This document shows, in pieces, positions 1-7,472 of a DNA stretch of 64,000 nt. The notes beneath the pieces are model-generated. The model made no database searches, was not told the DNA's origin, and saw nothing but the letters and a program-made list of their open reading frames with translations. The stretch is from the NCBI GenBank assembly GCA_965214795.1, contig OZ243976.1:2170001-2234000 (forward strand). The letters are read 5' to 3'. The translations under genes were made by a program, and so were the position numbers. How positions within the stretch are numbered: the stretch's first letter is position 1; every line of letters starts with the position of its first letter. The stretch is from JAJDXW01 sp965214795 (lineage in GTDB: Bacteria > Pseudomonadota > Gammaproteobacteria > HK1).

Positions 1-2
1 CA

Positions 3-230
3 ATCTCATTGGGGTATCTTTCCATTGGAGCGCTCATCGACAAAACACCTGTTCTGCTTGACGCCTGTTATAACGGAAAGGCATTCTCTGCAACTGAGGT
101 AGGTGGGTATGGTGTCATTGGCCAACTTAGGGTGGTGATGATTCTTCAATTTCTTTTTTTCCTGACCGGTTTAGTTTTGATCTCACTAAGTTTTTTGAAA
201 ATTCTTAACCTGACAAGGAGCAAAAAATGA
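3..230 (+). CDS. C-terminal part of a small membrane protein (start lies before the window)
   Basis: The frame is open from the first base, so this is the tail of a longer gene; an internal TTG at 9 is the first start-like codon. One hydrophobic span (MILQFLFFLTGLVLISLSFL) is followed by a basic end. No family is recognised. The stop overlaps the next ATG as ATGA (227-230), so the two genes are probably translationally coupled. Base composition is clearly more AT-rich than the rest of the window, which suggests separate ancestry. Confidence 0.5.
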   Translation: MSLGYLSIGALIDKTPVLLDACYNGKAFSATEVGGYGVIGQLRVVMILQFLFFLTGLVLISLSFLKILNLTRSKK

Positions 231-787
231 CAATCATTCGAAACCTGCTGGGGTGGACTTGGGTAATCGGGGCTACAATGCAACTTGCTCCGACAGGCGC
301 GCACGCCCAATACTCGTTCGAAGATTACTTTCGAGCCTTTCAAGAAGCTGCGGACATTCGTATTCAACCTGTGCAGCAGCAAAAAATGGTCGAAACCTTT
401 ACAGAATTTCATCGGTTCAGAATTGTTACCAGTCCTTTCGGATACGAAAATGATGAATGGTTCAATCAGAAGTTTTTGCCGCAGTTTCAAGCATCGGTAC
501 ATCTGACATGGGAAAACGAACAAAAAATTGACCTACAGCACGAGGTGGTCCAGCAAATGGAAACTGTATATAAAGAAAATCAGGATGCATTTCGCGAACA
601 TATGCGAATGTGGCGGGAACAGCCAAATTTTCCCAATATTTCGAATCGAGAGTTTCTTGATATTCACGCAACTCTAAACGCAAAGATATTTTACTCGGAC
701 CCGGATGGCTGGCGAGCGCTTGTAGAGGTAACCGGAATTTTCCCGGCGTGCATGCCAGTTCCCCCCCGGGGTAAGCGTCCAAAATAG
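227..787 (+). CDS. Exported protein of unknown function, 3' end replaced by an IS66-type terminus
   Basis: The 186-residue product starts with a clear signal peptide (cleavage likely after GAHA, about residue 27). The rest is a hydrophilic, helical, aromatic-rich domain with no family I recognise. The ribosome binding site AAGGAG lies 8 bases before the ATG, and the start overlaps the stop of the upstream gene. The last five codons (GKRPK) and the stop come from the IS66-type end that begins at 771, so the original C-terminus is probably lost. The AT-rich composition matches the upstream gene and not the rest of the window. Confidence 0.6.
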   Translation: MTIIRNLLGWTWVIGATMQLAPTGAHAQYSFEDYFRAFQEAADIRIQPVQQQKMVETFTEFHRFRIVTSPFGYENDEWFNQKFLPQFQASVHLTWENEQKIDLQHEVVQQMETVYKENQDAFREHMRMWREQPNFPNISNREFLDIHATLNAKIFYSDPDGWRALVEVTGIFPACMPVPPRGKRPK

Positions 788-1071
788 GCCGTTGTTCTGA
801 GCGTGTGGACCGTCTGATTCATTCGCCATTCCCCCCGACACGGAGGCGAGCGGAATCATTAAGCGGTCAAGCGGTACGAGACATCGCGCGCGACGCACCG
901 CCGCGCAGTGGCGAAAGCTGGTCGAGCGGTTCGAGTGCTCGGGTCAGACCCGAGGCGAGTTTTGCGCGGCCCAGGGATTGGCGCTCAGTACGTTCGACGT
1001 GTGGCGGCGCAAGCAGTCCTTGCTACGAGGGGAGCAGCCGGTTCAGGCGATCGCGGCGAAGCACCAGGCGA
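771..1071 (+). mobile_element. IS66-family end plus decayed accessory gene (tnpA-like)
   Basis: GTAAGCGTCC at 771 is a typical IS66-family terminal inverted repeat start. A frame from 858 encodes an IS66 accessory helix-turn-helix protein, with TAAQWRKLVERFECSGQTRG followed by STFDVWRRKQ. Its first codon is ATT where the related copy near 21905 has ATG, so the start codon appears lost. The reading breaks down around 1070 and no downstream tnpB follows. It is a fragment. Confidence 0.7.
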
Positions 1072-1164
1072 ACTGGATGCGTTTCTATACCCAGGAGCCG
1101 CCCGCACAGCGCCCTGGGTGGGCGTACGCCGAGCGAGGCGTACCGTTGGGATCGTGCGGCGTGA
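1072..1164 (+). pseudogene. C-terminal remnant of a DDE (rve-type) transposase
   Basis: The frame through 1099 reads RPHSALGGRTPSEAYRWD, the usual C-terminal signature of IS3/IS481-type integrase-core transposases (RPHSALGG.TP.E). Nothing recognisable of the catalytic core precedes it, so it is a broken end fused to the IS66 remnant. Confidence 0.6.
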
Positions 1165-1534
1165 AGGCCACCGGTGCGAACGAGGGGCGTTGCGCGGGTG
1201 AGGATCGCGGCGCTGCCCAGGACCCCGGTGATGGGTGAGGGGGGAGCCCTGTGGATTTGTGGACGAGTCCTTCGGACCGGCGCGATCCCTGCGGGCCGTG
1301 GACGAGGCGGTGGGCAACGCGCCCGCGTTGCCCACCGCCTCGTCCACACTCTCGCGTCTCTCGCCCACAAGCTCCACAGGACCAACCACCAGCGGTCCAG
1401 AGAAGGGAAACCAGAGTTTCGACGTACCTCGACGCCGGTCACCGGCAACGGGTACGATCGTCCCGAGGGATCAGAATCACAGACCCGGTACACCTTATTC
1501 CGGCCCTCGGACTGTCCAAACAACCCGGACCACC
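1165..1534. other. Gene-free stretch between transposase remnants
   Basis: Apart from the palindrome at 1298-1347 I see no coding signal here. Translations in all frames are arginine/proline-rich and look like shadows of GC-rich non-coding DNA. It probably represents worn insertion-sequence ends. Confidence 0.4.
1298..1347. repeat. Perfect 24-bp palindrome with 2-base spacer
   Basis: Bases 1298-1321 are the exact reverse complement of 1324-1347 (arm GTGGACGAGGCGGTGGGCAA and four more bases). Only CC separates them. It lies in the transposase graveyard, with no gene it could clearly terminate. Confidence 0.85.
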
Positions 1535-1918
1535 TCACACCTCCACCGTGGCGAAGGCCGGCGGTGGCTCGGGCGTGACCGCCGCCGAGGGTGAAATTGA
1601 CGGCACACCAAGCTTGCCCGCGCGGGCCAGACCGCGCCACGACGATAGCTGCCATCGCGATACCCCGTAGCGGCGCGCGACCTCGCCCACGCGATTCCCA
1701 GCCCGGAAGCTCTCGTGCACCACCCGCGCCTTCTCCTCGGCGCTCCAGCGCCGGCGCGACCGCCGCGGCGCAACAACCCCCGAGTGCTCCTCCGCCGACC
1801 GTTCACTACCGGCGGCGAAATCTCGTTCCGTATCCTGCATCGGATGACCCTCCCAGTGAAACGGACATCCAATGACATCTTTCCATCAGTCGGAAGGTGG
1901 GCCACTCGTAGCGCTTAC
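1535..1918 (-). mobile_element. Second IS66-type end with accessory ORF (tnpA-like HTH protein)
   Basis: On the minus strand GTAAGCGC starts at 1918 and reads inward as an IS66 terminal repeat. An ATG at 1840 opens a 101-residue protein with RRRWSAEEKARVVHESF and VGEVARRYGVSRWQLSSWR, the helix-turn-helix of IS66/IS3-group accessory proteins. It stops at 1535. No tnpB or tnpC follows on this strand, so the element is truncated. It differs in sequence from the fragment at 771 and is a distinct IS66 type. Confidence 0.7.
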
Positions 1919-2020
1919 GCTTCTGCAACTACGGTTCAGCAAGAAGGCGACGGCACCGGCTCGCGCCGCATCCCGGATTGCTCCGTCATCCCACCCAATC
2001 CGTCTACGGAGCAGAGTGGT

Positions 2021-2061
2021 CAATTCTCGTGGGGACCCCACGGGAGAATTCAGGAAACAAC
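2021..2061. repeat. 41-bp imperfectly palindromic repeat, copy 1
   Basis: The segment can fold on itself (AATTCTCGTGGGG / CCCCACGGGAGAATT). It recurs in inverted orientation at 16466-16506 with a single base change. It sits at the edge of an IS66 transposase remnant, so it may be part of an element end. Confidence 0.75.
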
Positions 2062-2300
2062 ACCGTCCGGGCGGCGCCTTGCGGCTGGCCCATTGCTGGA
2101 CGCACATGCGCCGGGCGCTCAAGGAGGCGCTCGACACCAGCGCCTCGCCGATCGCCGAGGCGGGCTTGCAACGCATCGCGCGGCTGTATGCGGTCGAGAA
2201 GAAGATCCGGGGCGAGCCGCCGGCCACGCGCCAAGCGATCCGGTGGGACGAATCGGCGCCGCTGGTGAACCGGTTCGGGGTTGTTCCTGCCACTGGTTGA
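2062..2300 (+). pseudogene. IS66 transposase (tnpC) C-terminal fragment
   Basis: The frame reads ALRLAHCWTHMRRALKEAL, then SPIAEAGLQRIARLYAVEKK and a short tail, matching the region of IS66 TnpC between catalytic residues (LAHCWTH.RR...I..LY.IE..I). Neither the N-terminal half nor the C-terminus is present and the frame closes at 2300. It is a decayed piece on the strand opposite the IS66 accessory gene at 1535-1840. Confidence 0.65.
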
Positions 2301-2594
2301 CATGGCTTTCGCCGCGCGTTGAGATTAAGGCGAGGTCGAGGGACGGAAGCCGCCTCGAGGATGGGCCTCCGTTCCTTTCGGATCTCCGGGGCCGAGGCCG
2401 TCCCGGGCGTTCGGCCGGGCCGGCGGCTTGGCCCCGCGGGCGGTGAGGAGGAGAGGAGAGTGCGATGGCGAGGATGACCCGAGCTCCTGCCGCGGGGCGG
2501 CTCCTGCTCACGCTGACCATCTCTACGAGCGACGGCCCTCCTTCGCGCATCCGCGCGCCTGCTTGCGCTGGCCGCGGCCCTCTCGGCGCTCGCG

Positions 2595-4925
2595 TTGCCG
2601 TTCGCGGCACGCGGGCAGTACGCGAACCCGCAGGGGGTAGCGGTGATCATCGGCAATGCGGATTACGAGCATCGGGACGTGTCGGCGGTGACGTTCGCGC
2701 ACCGCGATGCGGCCGCGTTCCGGCGCTACGTGGTGGACGTTCTGGGCTTTGACCCGGAGAACGTGTTGGACTTGCGCGACGCGACGCGGCGGAAGCTGTT
2801 CCGCGCGCTGGGGACTCGCATGGAGCCGCGAAGCCTGCTGTGGAGCCATCTGGACCCGGACGAGGGGTCGGACGTGGTGGTGTTCTACTCCGGTCACGGG
2901 GTGCCGGGGTTGAACGACGGTCGGGGGTACCTGCTGCCGGTGGATGCGGACCCGAGTGCGGCGGAGGACGACGGGTATCCGATCGATCTTCTGTACCGGA
3001 ACGTGGGAGGTCTTGCGGAGGCGCGTTCGGTACGGGTGTATCTGGATGCGTGCTTTTCGGGGGGGAGCCACGAGGGGGGGAGTCTCATCGGCAAGGCGAG
3101 CCCGGCGTTCGTGAAGCCGGAGCTGCCGGGGGTTTCGGGCGAGAAGGTGACGTCGCTGGCGGCGGCGAGCGGGAAGCAGGTGGCGTCATGGGACGAGGAG
3201 GTGGGCCACGGTCTTTTCACGCACCATCTGTTGGACGCGCTGTACGGAGGGGGAGACGCGGACGGAGACGGACAGGTGACGGCGTTGGAGGCGAAGGGTT
3301 ACCTGGACCGTCACATGACGCGGGCGGCGCTCCGCCAGCACGAGCGGATCCAGGAGGCGAGCCTGGTGGGGGTGGGGGAGGTGGTGTTGGCGTCGGCGTC
3401 GGGCGGCGTGTTTCCGATACGCCCGGAGCTTGTGGACGCGACGTGCGATTCGAACGCGACCCAGCGTGACAAGGATATGCTTGGACTGGACAAGGCGTTC
3501 GAGGTGAAGGACTACCCCGAGGTGCTGACTTTCATCAGCAAGCTCGAAGAGAGCGGCTGCGTCCTGCCATTTCGGGTCGACTATTATCGTGGCGAGGCCG
3601 AATTTCACGCCGAGCGTTACGGCGAGGCCGTTCGGTCGTTGGAACGGTACGTGGAGAAAGCCGGCCGGGAAGGGCGCCACTATCGGAGAGCGGAGGAGCT
3701 CCTGCGGATATTGGACGGGGACGATACGTGCAATCCGAAGAACGCGACCCAACGTGACAAGTACATGCTTGGACTGGACAAGGCGTTGGAGGCGAAGGAC
3801 TACTCCAAGGTGTTGGATTTCATCAGCAAGCTCGAAGAGAGCGGCTGCGTCCTGCCACCTCGGGTCGACTATTATCGTGGCGAGGCCGAATTTCACGCCG
3901 AGCGTTACGGCGAGGCCGTTCGGTCGTTGGAACGGTACGCGGAGAAAGCCGGCCCGGAGGGGCGCCACTATCGGAGCTCGCTGGAGCTCCTGCTGATATT
4001 GGAAGAAAGGGACGATACGGCCTATGAGCAGGCGAAGTCTGAGGGCACGGCCGCTGCGTATGAGGAGTACCTGTCGTCCCATCCCGACGGGCTACATGCG
4101 GCCGAGGCGCGGCAACGGCAGGAGGTGGCCCGCGAAGCGGAGCGGGAACGCGAACGCGAACGTAAGAGACCAGGTCGTCGGTTCCGGGATTGCGAGGAGT
4201 GTCCGGAGCTGGTGGTGGTACCCGCGGGCTCGTTCGACATGGGTTCTCCGGAGTCGGAGGCGGGGCGATACTATAATGAAGGCCCGGTGCATCGGGTGAG
4301 GCTATCGGAGCCGTTTGCGGTGGGGGTGTACGAGGTGACGTTCTCGGAGTGGGCAGCGTGTCGTCACGGTGGTGGTTGTTCGCACAATCCGGGCGACAGC
4401 GGTTGGGGCCGGGGAAATCGTCCGGTCATCGGTGTGAACTGGGAGGATGCACAGGAATACGTGAGGTGGCTGTCGCGAGAGACGGGCAGTGGCTATCGTC
4501 TGTTGAGCGAGTCGGAGTGGGAGTACGCGGCGCGCGGTGGGACGACGGGCCCGTTTCACTTCGGCGGGGCGATCACGCCTGGTGAGGCGAACTACGATGG
4601 GAACTACACGTATGGTGGTGGTCGCAAGGGCCGTTATCGGGGGCGGACGGTACCGGTGGGCTCGTTTCCGTCGAACTCGTTTGGTCTTCATGATGTTCAC
4701 GGCAACGTATGGGAGTGGGTAGAGGACTGCTGGCACGGTAGCTATCGTGGAGCGCCAGTAGACGGAAGTGCGTGGACTCGAGGTGGAGATTGCGGCAGGC
4801 GTGTGTTGCGTGGCGGCTCGTGGGACGTCAAGCCGGGGGATCTGCGTTCCGCAGTTCGCGACAGGAGCTCCTCCGGAGCCCGGTACAGCCGTGTCGGCTT
4901 CCGAGTTGCCAGGACGTTGGATTGA
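2595..4925 (+). CDS. Caspase-like peptidase fused to an FGE/sulfatase-modifying domain, with tandem repeats
   Basis: This is a 776-residue multidomain protein. Residues 13-260 are a C14 caspase domain with His101 in YSGHG and Cys153 in DACFSGG, followed by an EF-hand-like loop at 221-232 (DADGDGQVTALE). Residues about 283-474 are two 96-residue near-identical TPR-like repeats (nt 3441-3728 and 3729-4016). A charged linker leads to a C-terminal FGE-sulfatase domain (about 533-776) with PVIGVNWEDAQEYVRWLS, RLLSESEWEYAARGG and LRGGSW. An Ala/Leu-rich export signal lies in this frame upstream of the TTG at 2595, but the frame closes at 2514 with no ATG or GTG. A strong ribosome binding site and ATG at 2465 are in another frame (MARMTRAPAAGRLLL). 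Either a frameshift at about 2515-2540 or an unusual start is involved. Caspase/FGE combinations are known in bacteria; the substrate here is unknown. Confidence 0.85.
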   Translation: MPFAARGQYANPQGVAVIIGNADYEHRDVSAVTFAHRDAAAFRRYVVDVLGFDPENVLDLRDATRRKLFRALGTRMEPRSLLWSHLDPDEGSDVVVFYSGHGVPGLNDGRGYLLPVDADPSAAEDDGYPIDLLYRNVGGLAEARSVRVYLDACFSGGSHEGGSLIGKASPAFVKPELPGVSGEKVTSLAAASGKQVASWDEEVGHGLFTHHLLDALYGGGDADGDGQVTALEAKGYLDRHMTRAALRQHERIQEASLVGVGEVVLASASGGVFPIRPELVDATCDSNATQRDKDMLGLDKAFEVKDYPEVLTFISKLEESGCVLPFRVDYYRGEAEFHAERYGEAVRSLERYVEKAGREGRHYRRAEELLRILDGDDTCNPKNATQRDKYMLGLDKALEAKDYSKVLDFISKLEESGCVLPPRVDYYRGEAEFHAERYGEAVRSLERYAEKAGPEGRHYRSSLELLLILEERDDTAYEQAKSEGTAAAYEEYLSSHPDGLHAAEARQRQEVAREAERERERERKRPGRRFRDCEECPELVVVPAGSFDMGSPESEAGRYYNEGPVHRVRLSEPFAVGVYEVTFSEWAACRHGGGCSHNPGDSGWGRGNRPVIGVNWEDAQEYVRWLSRETGSGYRLLSESEWEYAARGGTTGPFHFGGAITPGEANYDGNYTYGGGRKGRYRGRTVPVGSFPSNSFGLHDVHGNVWEWVEDCWHGSYRGAPVDGSAWTRGGDCGRRVLRGGSWDVKPGDLRSAVRDRSSSGARYSRVGFRVARTLD

Positions 4926-4963
4926 TTCTTGCTCCTTTGCCTCTTAGCCTCTTGAGCGGGGGT

Positions 4964-4984
4964 CCAGGGGGCGGAGCCCCCTGG
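4964..4984 (+). terminator. Hairpin terminator after the caspase-FGE gene
   Basis: CCAGGGGGC / GCCCCCTGG form a perfect 9-bp stem with a GGA loop, 39 bases after the stop. A short T-containing stretch (ATTTTG) follows shortly after. It separates this gene from the subtilase operon. Confidence 0.6.
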
Positions 4985-5286
4985 CCGACTATTTTGCGGC
5001 AGTCCGGTTGGTATTCCATCCGAACGGAGAACACGACGGAGTCAGGATGGGCACCGCCGCGCGCAAGCCTGAGTCGGCGAAGGCCCCCCGGGGCACCCGC
5101 CAGGAGGTGGTCGGTGCGCCCGCGCATCGGGTCGTCGAGAGCGTGGATGGGACGCTCCACTCCCACCCGCGTCCGGTAAGATCTGCCAACCGCGTGTGCC
5201 GTTGGAAAATGGCGGCCCGATCCTTCCATTGAACCTCTTGCCAGCCGCAGTCGGACGGACGGAAGAACGGACAGGGGAGAAGCTGG
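4985..5286. other. Intergenic region before the subtilase
   Basis: I see no gene here. The region should hold the promoter of the protease/lipoprotein operon, but no convincing -35/-10 pair is visible. GGGGAGAAGC just before 5287 is the likely ribosome binding site. Confidence 0.4.
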
Positions 5287-6783
5287 ATGAAGGCGCGCAG
5301 GATCGAGACGACGAAAATATCGACGGGTACACCCCGCCCCCGAGCTCGACACCCTTGTTGCGGCCTCCGGCGCTTGCTGTTCGCGGTGCTGCTCGTCGCG
5401 GTCAGCCATCTGCCGGCTTCCGAGCGAGCGCTCGCCGACGATTTCGAGCGTCTCGTCGCGAACGCCGGATCCGAAGGGACGGTCTCGGCGCTGGTCACCG
5501 GATGGCATGCCATCACCGGCGACGAGCTCGCCCACGGGAGCAGTGGCGACGGCCCGGTAGCGATTACCGGCGACGATCTGGTGGGAGCGCTCGAAGCAAC
5601 GTCTTCACGTCTTTCCGTGACCCGGCGGTACCGTAACTTTCCGGTTCTCGCGATGGAGATGGACGCGGCCGCGCTCCGGGCGGCCAAATCGTACGGGAGC
5701 GGGGTCGAGATCTGGGAGGATCCGGTGCTCGAGCCACTCCTCAATGAGAGTGTGGAGCTGGTCGGCGCGCCGGAGGCATGGGGCGCGGGCTACGCCGGAA
5801 GGGGGCTCGCGGTCGCCGTCATCGACGACGGCGCGGACACCCGCCATCCCTTCCTGGCGAGGCGCACCGTCTTCGAGGGGTGCTTCTCGGACATCTGCCC
5901 GAATGGCCGCTCCGCGATGCTCGGCCGGGGCGCCGCCTTTCCTTCCGGATCGCATGGTACGCACGTCGCCGGAATCGCCCTCGGCGGTGCGGTGGACGAA
6001 GACCTCGCCGGAGTCGGGCCGGACCTGCGGCTCATCATCATCAACGTCGCCTACCGGACGAAGCCCGGCATGGGCGGGCGCAACATCCTTGCCGCACTCG
6101 ACGTGGTGCTCACCCTCGCGCAGCGATATCCGGGGGTCATCGGGGCGGTCAACATGAGCCTCGGCGCCTCTCGCGAGAGCCCGGGGGTCTGCCGTTCACG
6201 TATCTGGGACCTGGCGTCCCGCCTGTTCCACCGGGTCGGCGTTCCGGTGGTGGTGGCCTCGGGAAACGGCTCCGAAGAGGATTGGGCGGCCCCGGTGGCA
6301 TTCCCCGCCTGCATCGAAGGGTTCATCAGCGTCGGGGCGGTCACGAAGTCCGAGGAAGTGGCCTCGTTCTCCAACAGCGGACCGACCCTGGACCTGCTGG
6401 CTCCCGGGGTGGACATTCGCTCCTCCGTCGTGGAGGGCGGAGAAGGCGGCCGGCTCGAGCGGGGATACGACAGTAAGCGGGGAACCTCCATGGCCGCCCC
6501 GCACGTCGCCGCGGCCATGGCCCTGCTGAAGCAGGCGTCTCCGGAGAGCACGGTGTACGAGCTGCTCTGGGCACTGAAGAGCACGGGGCACGAGGTCCGG
6601 GATCCGCGCGACGGCGGAGCCGAGGCCGAGCTGATCGATGTCGGCGAGGCCATCGAATCGCTTGGCCCCGCCGCCTCCGGGGCGTCCCTGCCTCCCGTTC
6701 CGCAGATGCGGCTCGAGCCCGAGCCGGGACCGACACCCAAACCGGACAAAGGGAAGAAACAATGGAAAGCCATTACCGGGTAG
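5287..6783 (+). CDS. Secreted subtilisin-family (S8) serine protease
   Basis: The 498-residue product has a long basic N-region, a hydrophobic signal core (LLFAVLLVAVSHLPA) and likely cleavage after ALA at about 51. Residues about 60-165 resemble an I9 propeptide (RYRNFPVLAMEMDAAALRAA). The catalytic domain follows: Asp180 in VAVIDDGAD, His223 in SHGTHVAGI, an oxyanion Asn in ASGNGSEED, and Ser401 in GTSMAAPHVA. A proline-rich tail ends in WKAITG. Similar short motifs, WHAITG and VAITGDD, occur near the mature N-terminus. The last 22 bases overlap the next gene, which uses an ATG at 6762 in another frame. It probably acts in the periplasm or outside the cell, with the downstream lipoproteins as partners. 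Confidence 0.9.
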   Translation: MKARRIETTKISTGTPRPRARHPCCGLRRLLFAVLLVAVSHLPASERALADDFERLVANAGSEGTVSALVTGWHAITGDELAHGSSGDGPVAITGDDLVGALEATSSRLSVTRRYRNFPVLAMEMDAAALRAAKSYGSGVEIWEDPVLEPLLNESVELVGAPEAWGAGYAGRGLAVAVIDDGADTRHPFLARRTVFEGCFSDICPNGRSAMLGRGAAFPSGSHGTHVAGIALGGAVDEDLAGVGPDLRLIIINVAYRTKPGMGGRNILAALDVVLTLAQRYPGVIGAVNMSLGASRESPGVCRSRIWDLASRLFHRVGVPVVVASGNGSEEDWAAPVAFPACIEGFISVGAVTKSEEVASFSNSGPTLDLLAPGVDIRSSVVEGGEGGRLERGYDSKRGTSMAAPHVAAAMALLKQASPESTVYELLWALKSTGHEVRDPRDGGAEAELIDVGEAIESLGPAASGASLPPVPQMRLEPEPGPTPKPDKGKKQWKAITG

Positions 6784-7010
6784 AAGCCGCGCGGAGCGAG
6801 CGCCGCCGCTCCGATGCTCACGGCGTCGGTGTCCGCCGCGCCATCGCCCGTTCGGCGTCGTGCCTGCTGCTGTCGGGGCTGCTCGTCGGTTGCGCGGCTT
6901 CGTCGCCGTCGCAGCCGGAACCGCTCCCGCAGCCGATTCCGCCCGCCCCCGAGCCGAAGCCGGAGCCGCCGAAGGAGGATGGAAAGGGATGGAAATCCGT
7001 TACCGGTTAG
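6762..7010 (+). CDS. Small proline-rich lipoprotein
   Basis: The 82-residue product has a type II signal: basic start, LLLSGLLVGC, lipidated Cys44. The mature part is a short Pro/Glu/Lys-rich linker ending in GKGWKSVTG, echoing the subtilase C-terminus (WKAITG). It starts 22 bases inside the subtilase gene, and its own last 22 bases overlap the start of the next lipoprotein. The two overlaps are near-identical in sequence. Too short for an enzyme; it may be a tether or tag. No named family. Confidence 0.65.
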   Translation: MESHYRVEAARSERRRSDAHGVGVRRAIARSASCLLLSGLLVGCAASSPSQPEPLPQPIPPAPEPKPEPPKEDGKGWKSVTG

Positions 7011-7459
7011 GACCCGCACCGCGCGGTGGACACCGCGCCGGTGCTCTGCGGCGCTTGGTGTGCGCAATGTCGGTCGTGGTTCTTTCCGGGTTGCTGCCTG
7101 CCTGCCAGGCGCCGGTTGGCGGTCCGAAGACGATGGGGCTGGCCGCGGGTGGTCCCGAGGAGCCGGGGAAGCTCGCGATCATCGTCAATCTCGCCGCGGA
7201 CGATGGGGCCCGAGCGGCCGGCACGTCGGACGACAACTCCGTCGCGGCGGTGACCGCGCGGGTGACGGAGCGGTTGAAGGCCGCGATGCCGGCCGAGGAG
7301 TTCGCCGCGGTACGGACCTTCAACCTCTTCCCGGCCATCGCGTTGTCGGCGGACGGGGCGCTCATCGCTCGGATCCTTGCCATGCCCGAGGTGGTCTCGA
7401 TCGAGCGGGACCAGGAGCTGCGGCTCGAGGAGCCGCGGTCCGGTCTTCGATTCCAGTAG
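6989..7459 (+). CDS. Lipoprotein with subtilase propeptide (I9-like) fold, possible trans-acting inhibitor
   Basis: The 156-residue product starts at ATG 6989, inside the previous gene's last codons. The signal LSGLLPAC lipidates Cys39. The mature domain reads KLAIIVNLAADD, then AVTARVTERLKAAMPAEEFA, FPAIALSADGALIARILAMP and VVSIERDQEL. This is the beta-alpha-beta-beta-alpha-beta pattern of subtilisin propeptides (inhibitor family I9). A free-standing I9 domain beside a subtilase suggests a chaperone or inhibitor held on the membrane to control the protease. That role is inferred from fold and neighbourhood. Confidence 0.7.
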   Translation: MEIRYRLGPAPRGGHRAGALRRLVCAMSVVVLSGLLPACQAPVGGPKTMGLAAGGPEEPGKLAIIVNLAADDGARAAGTSDDNSVAAVTARVTERLKAAMPAEEFAAVRTFNLFPAIALSADGALIARILAMPEVVSIERDQELRLEEPRSGLRFQ

Positions 7460-7472
7460 AGGAGGGTCGATC

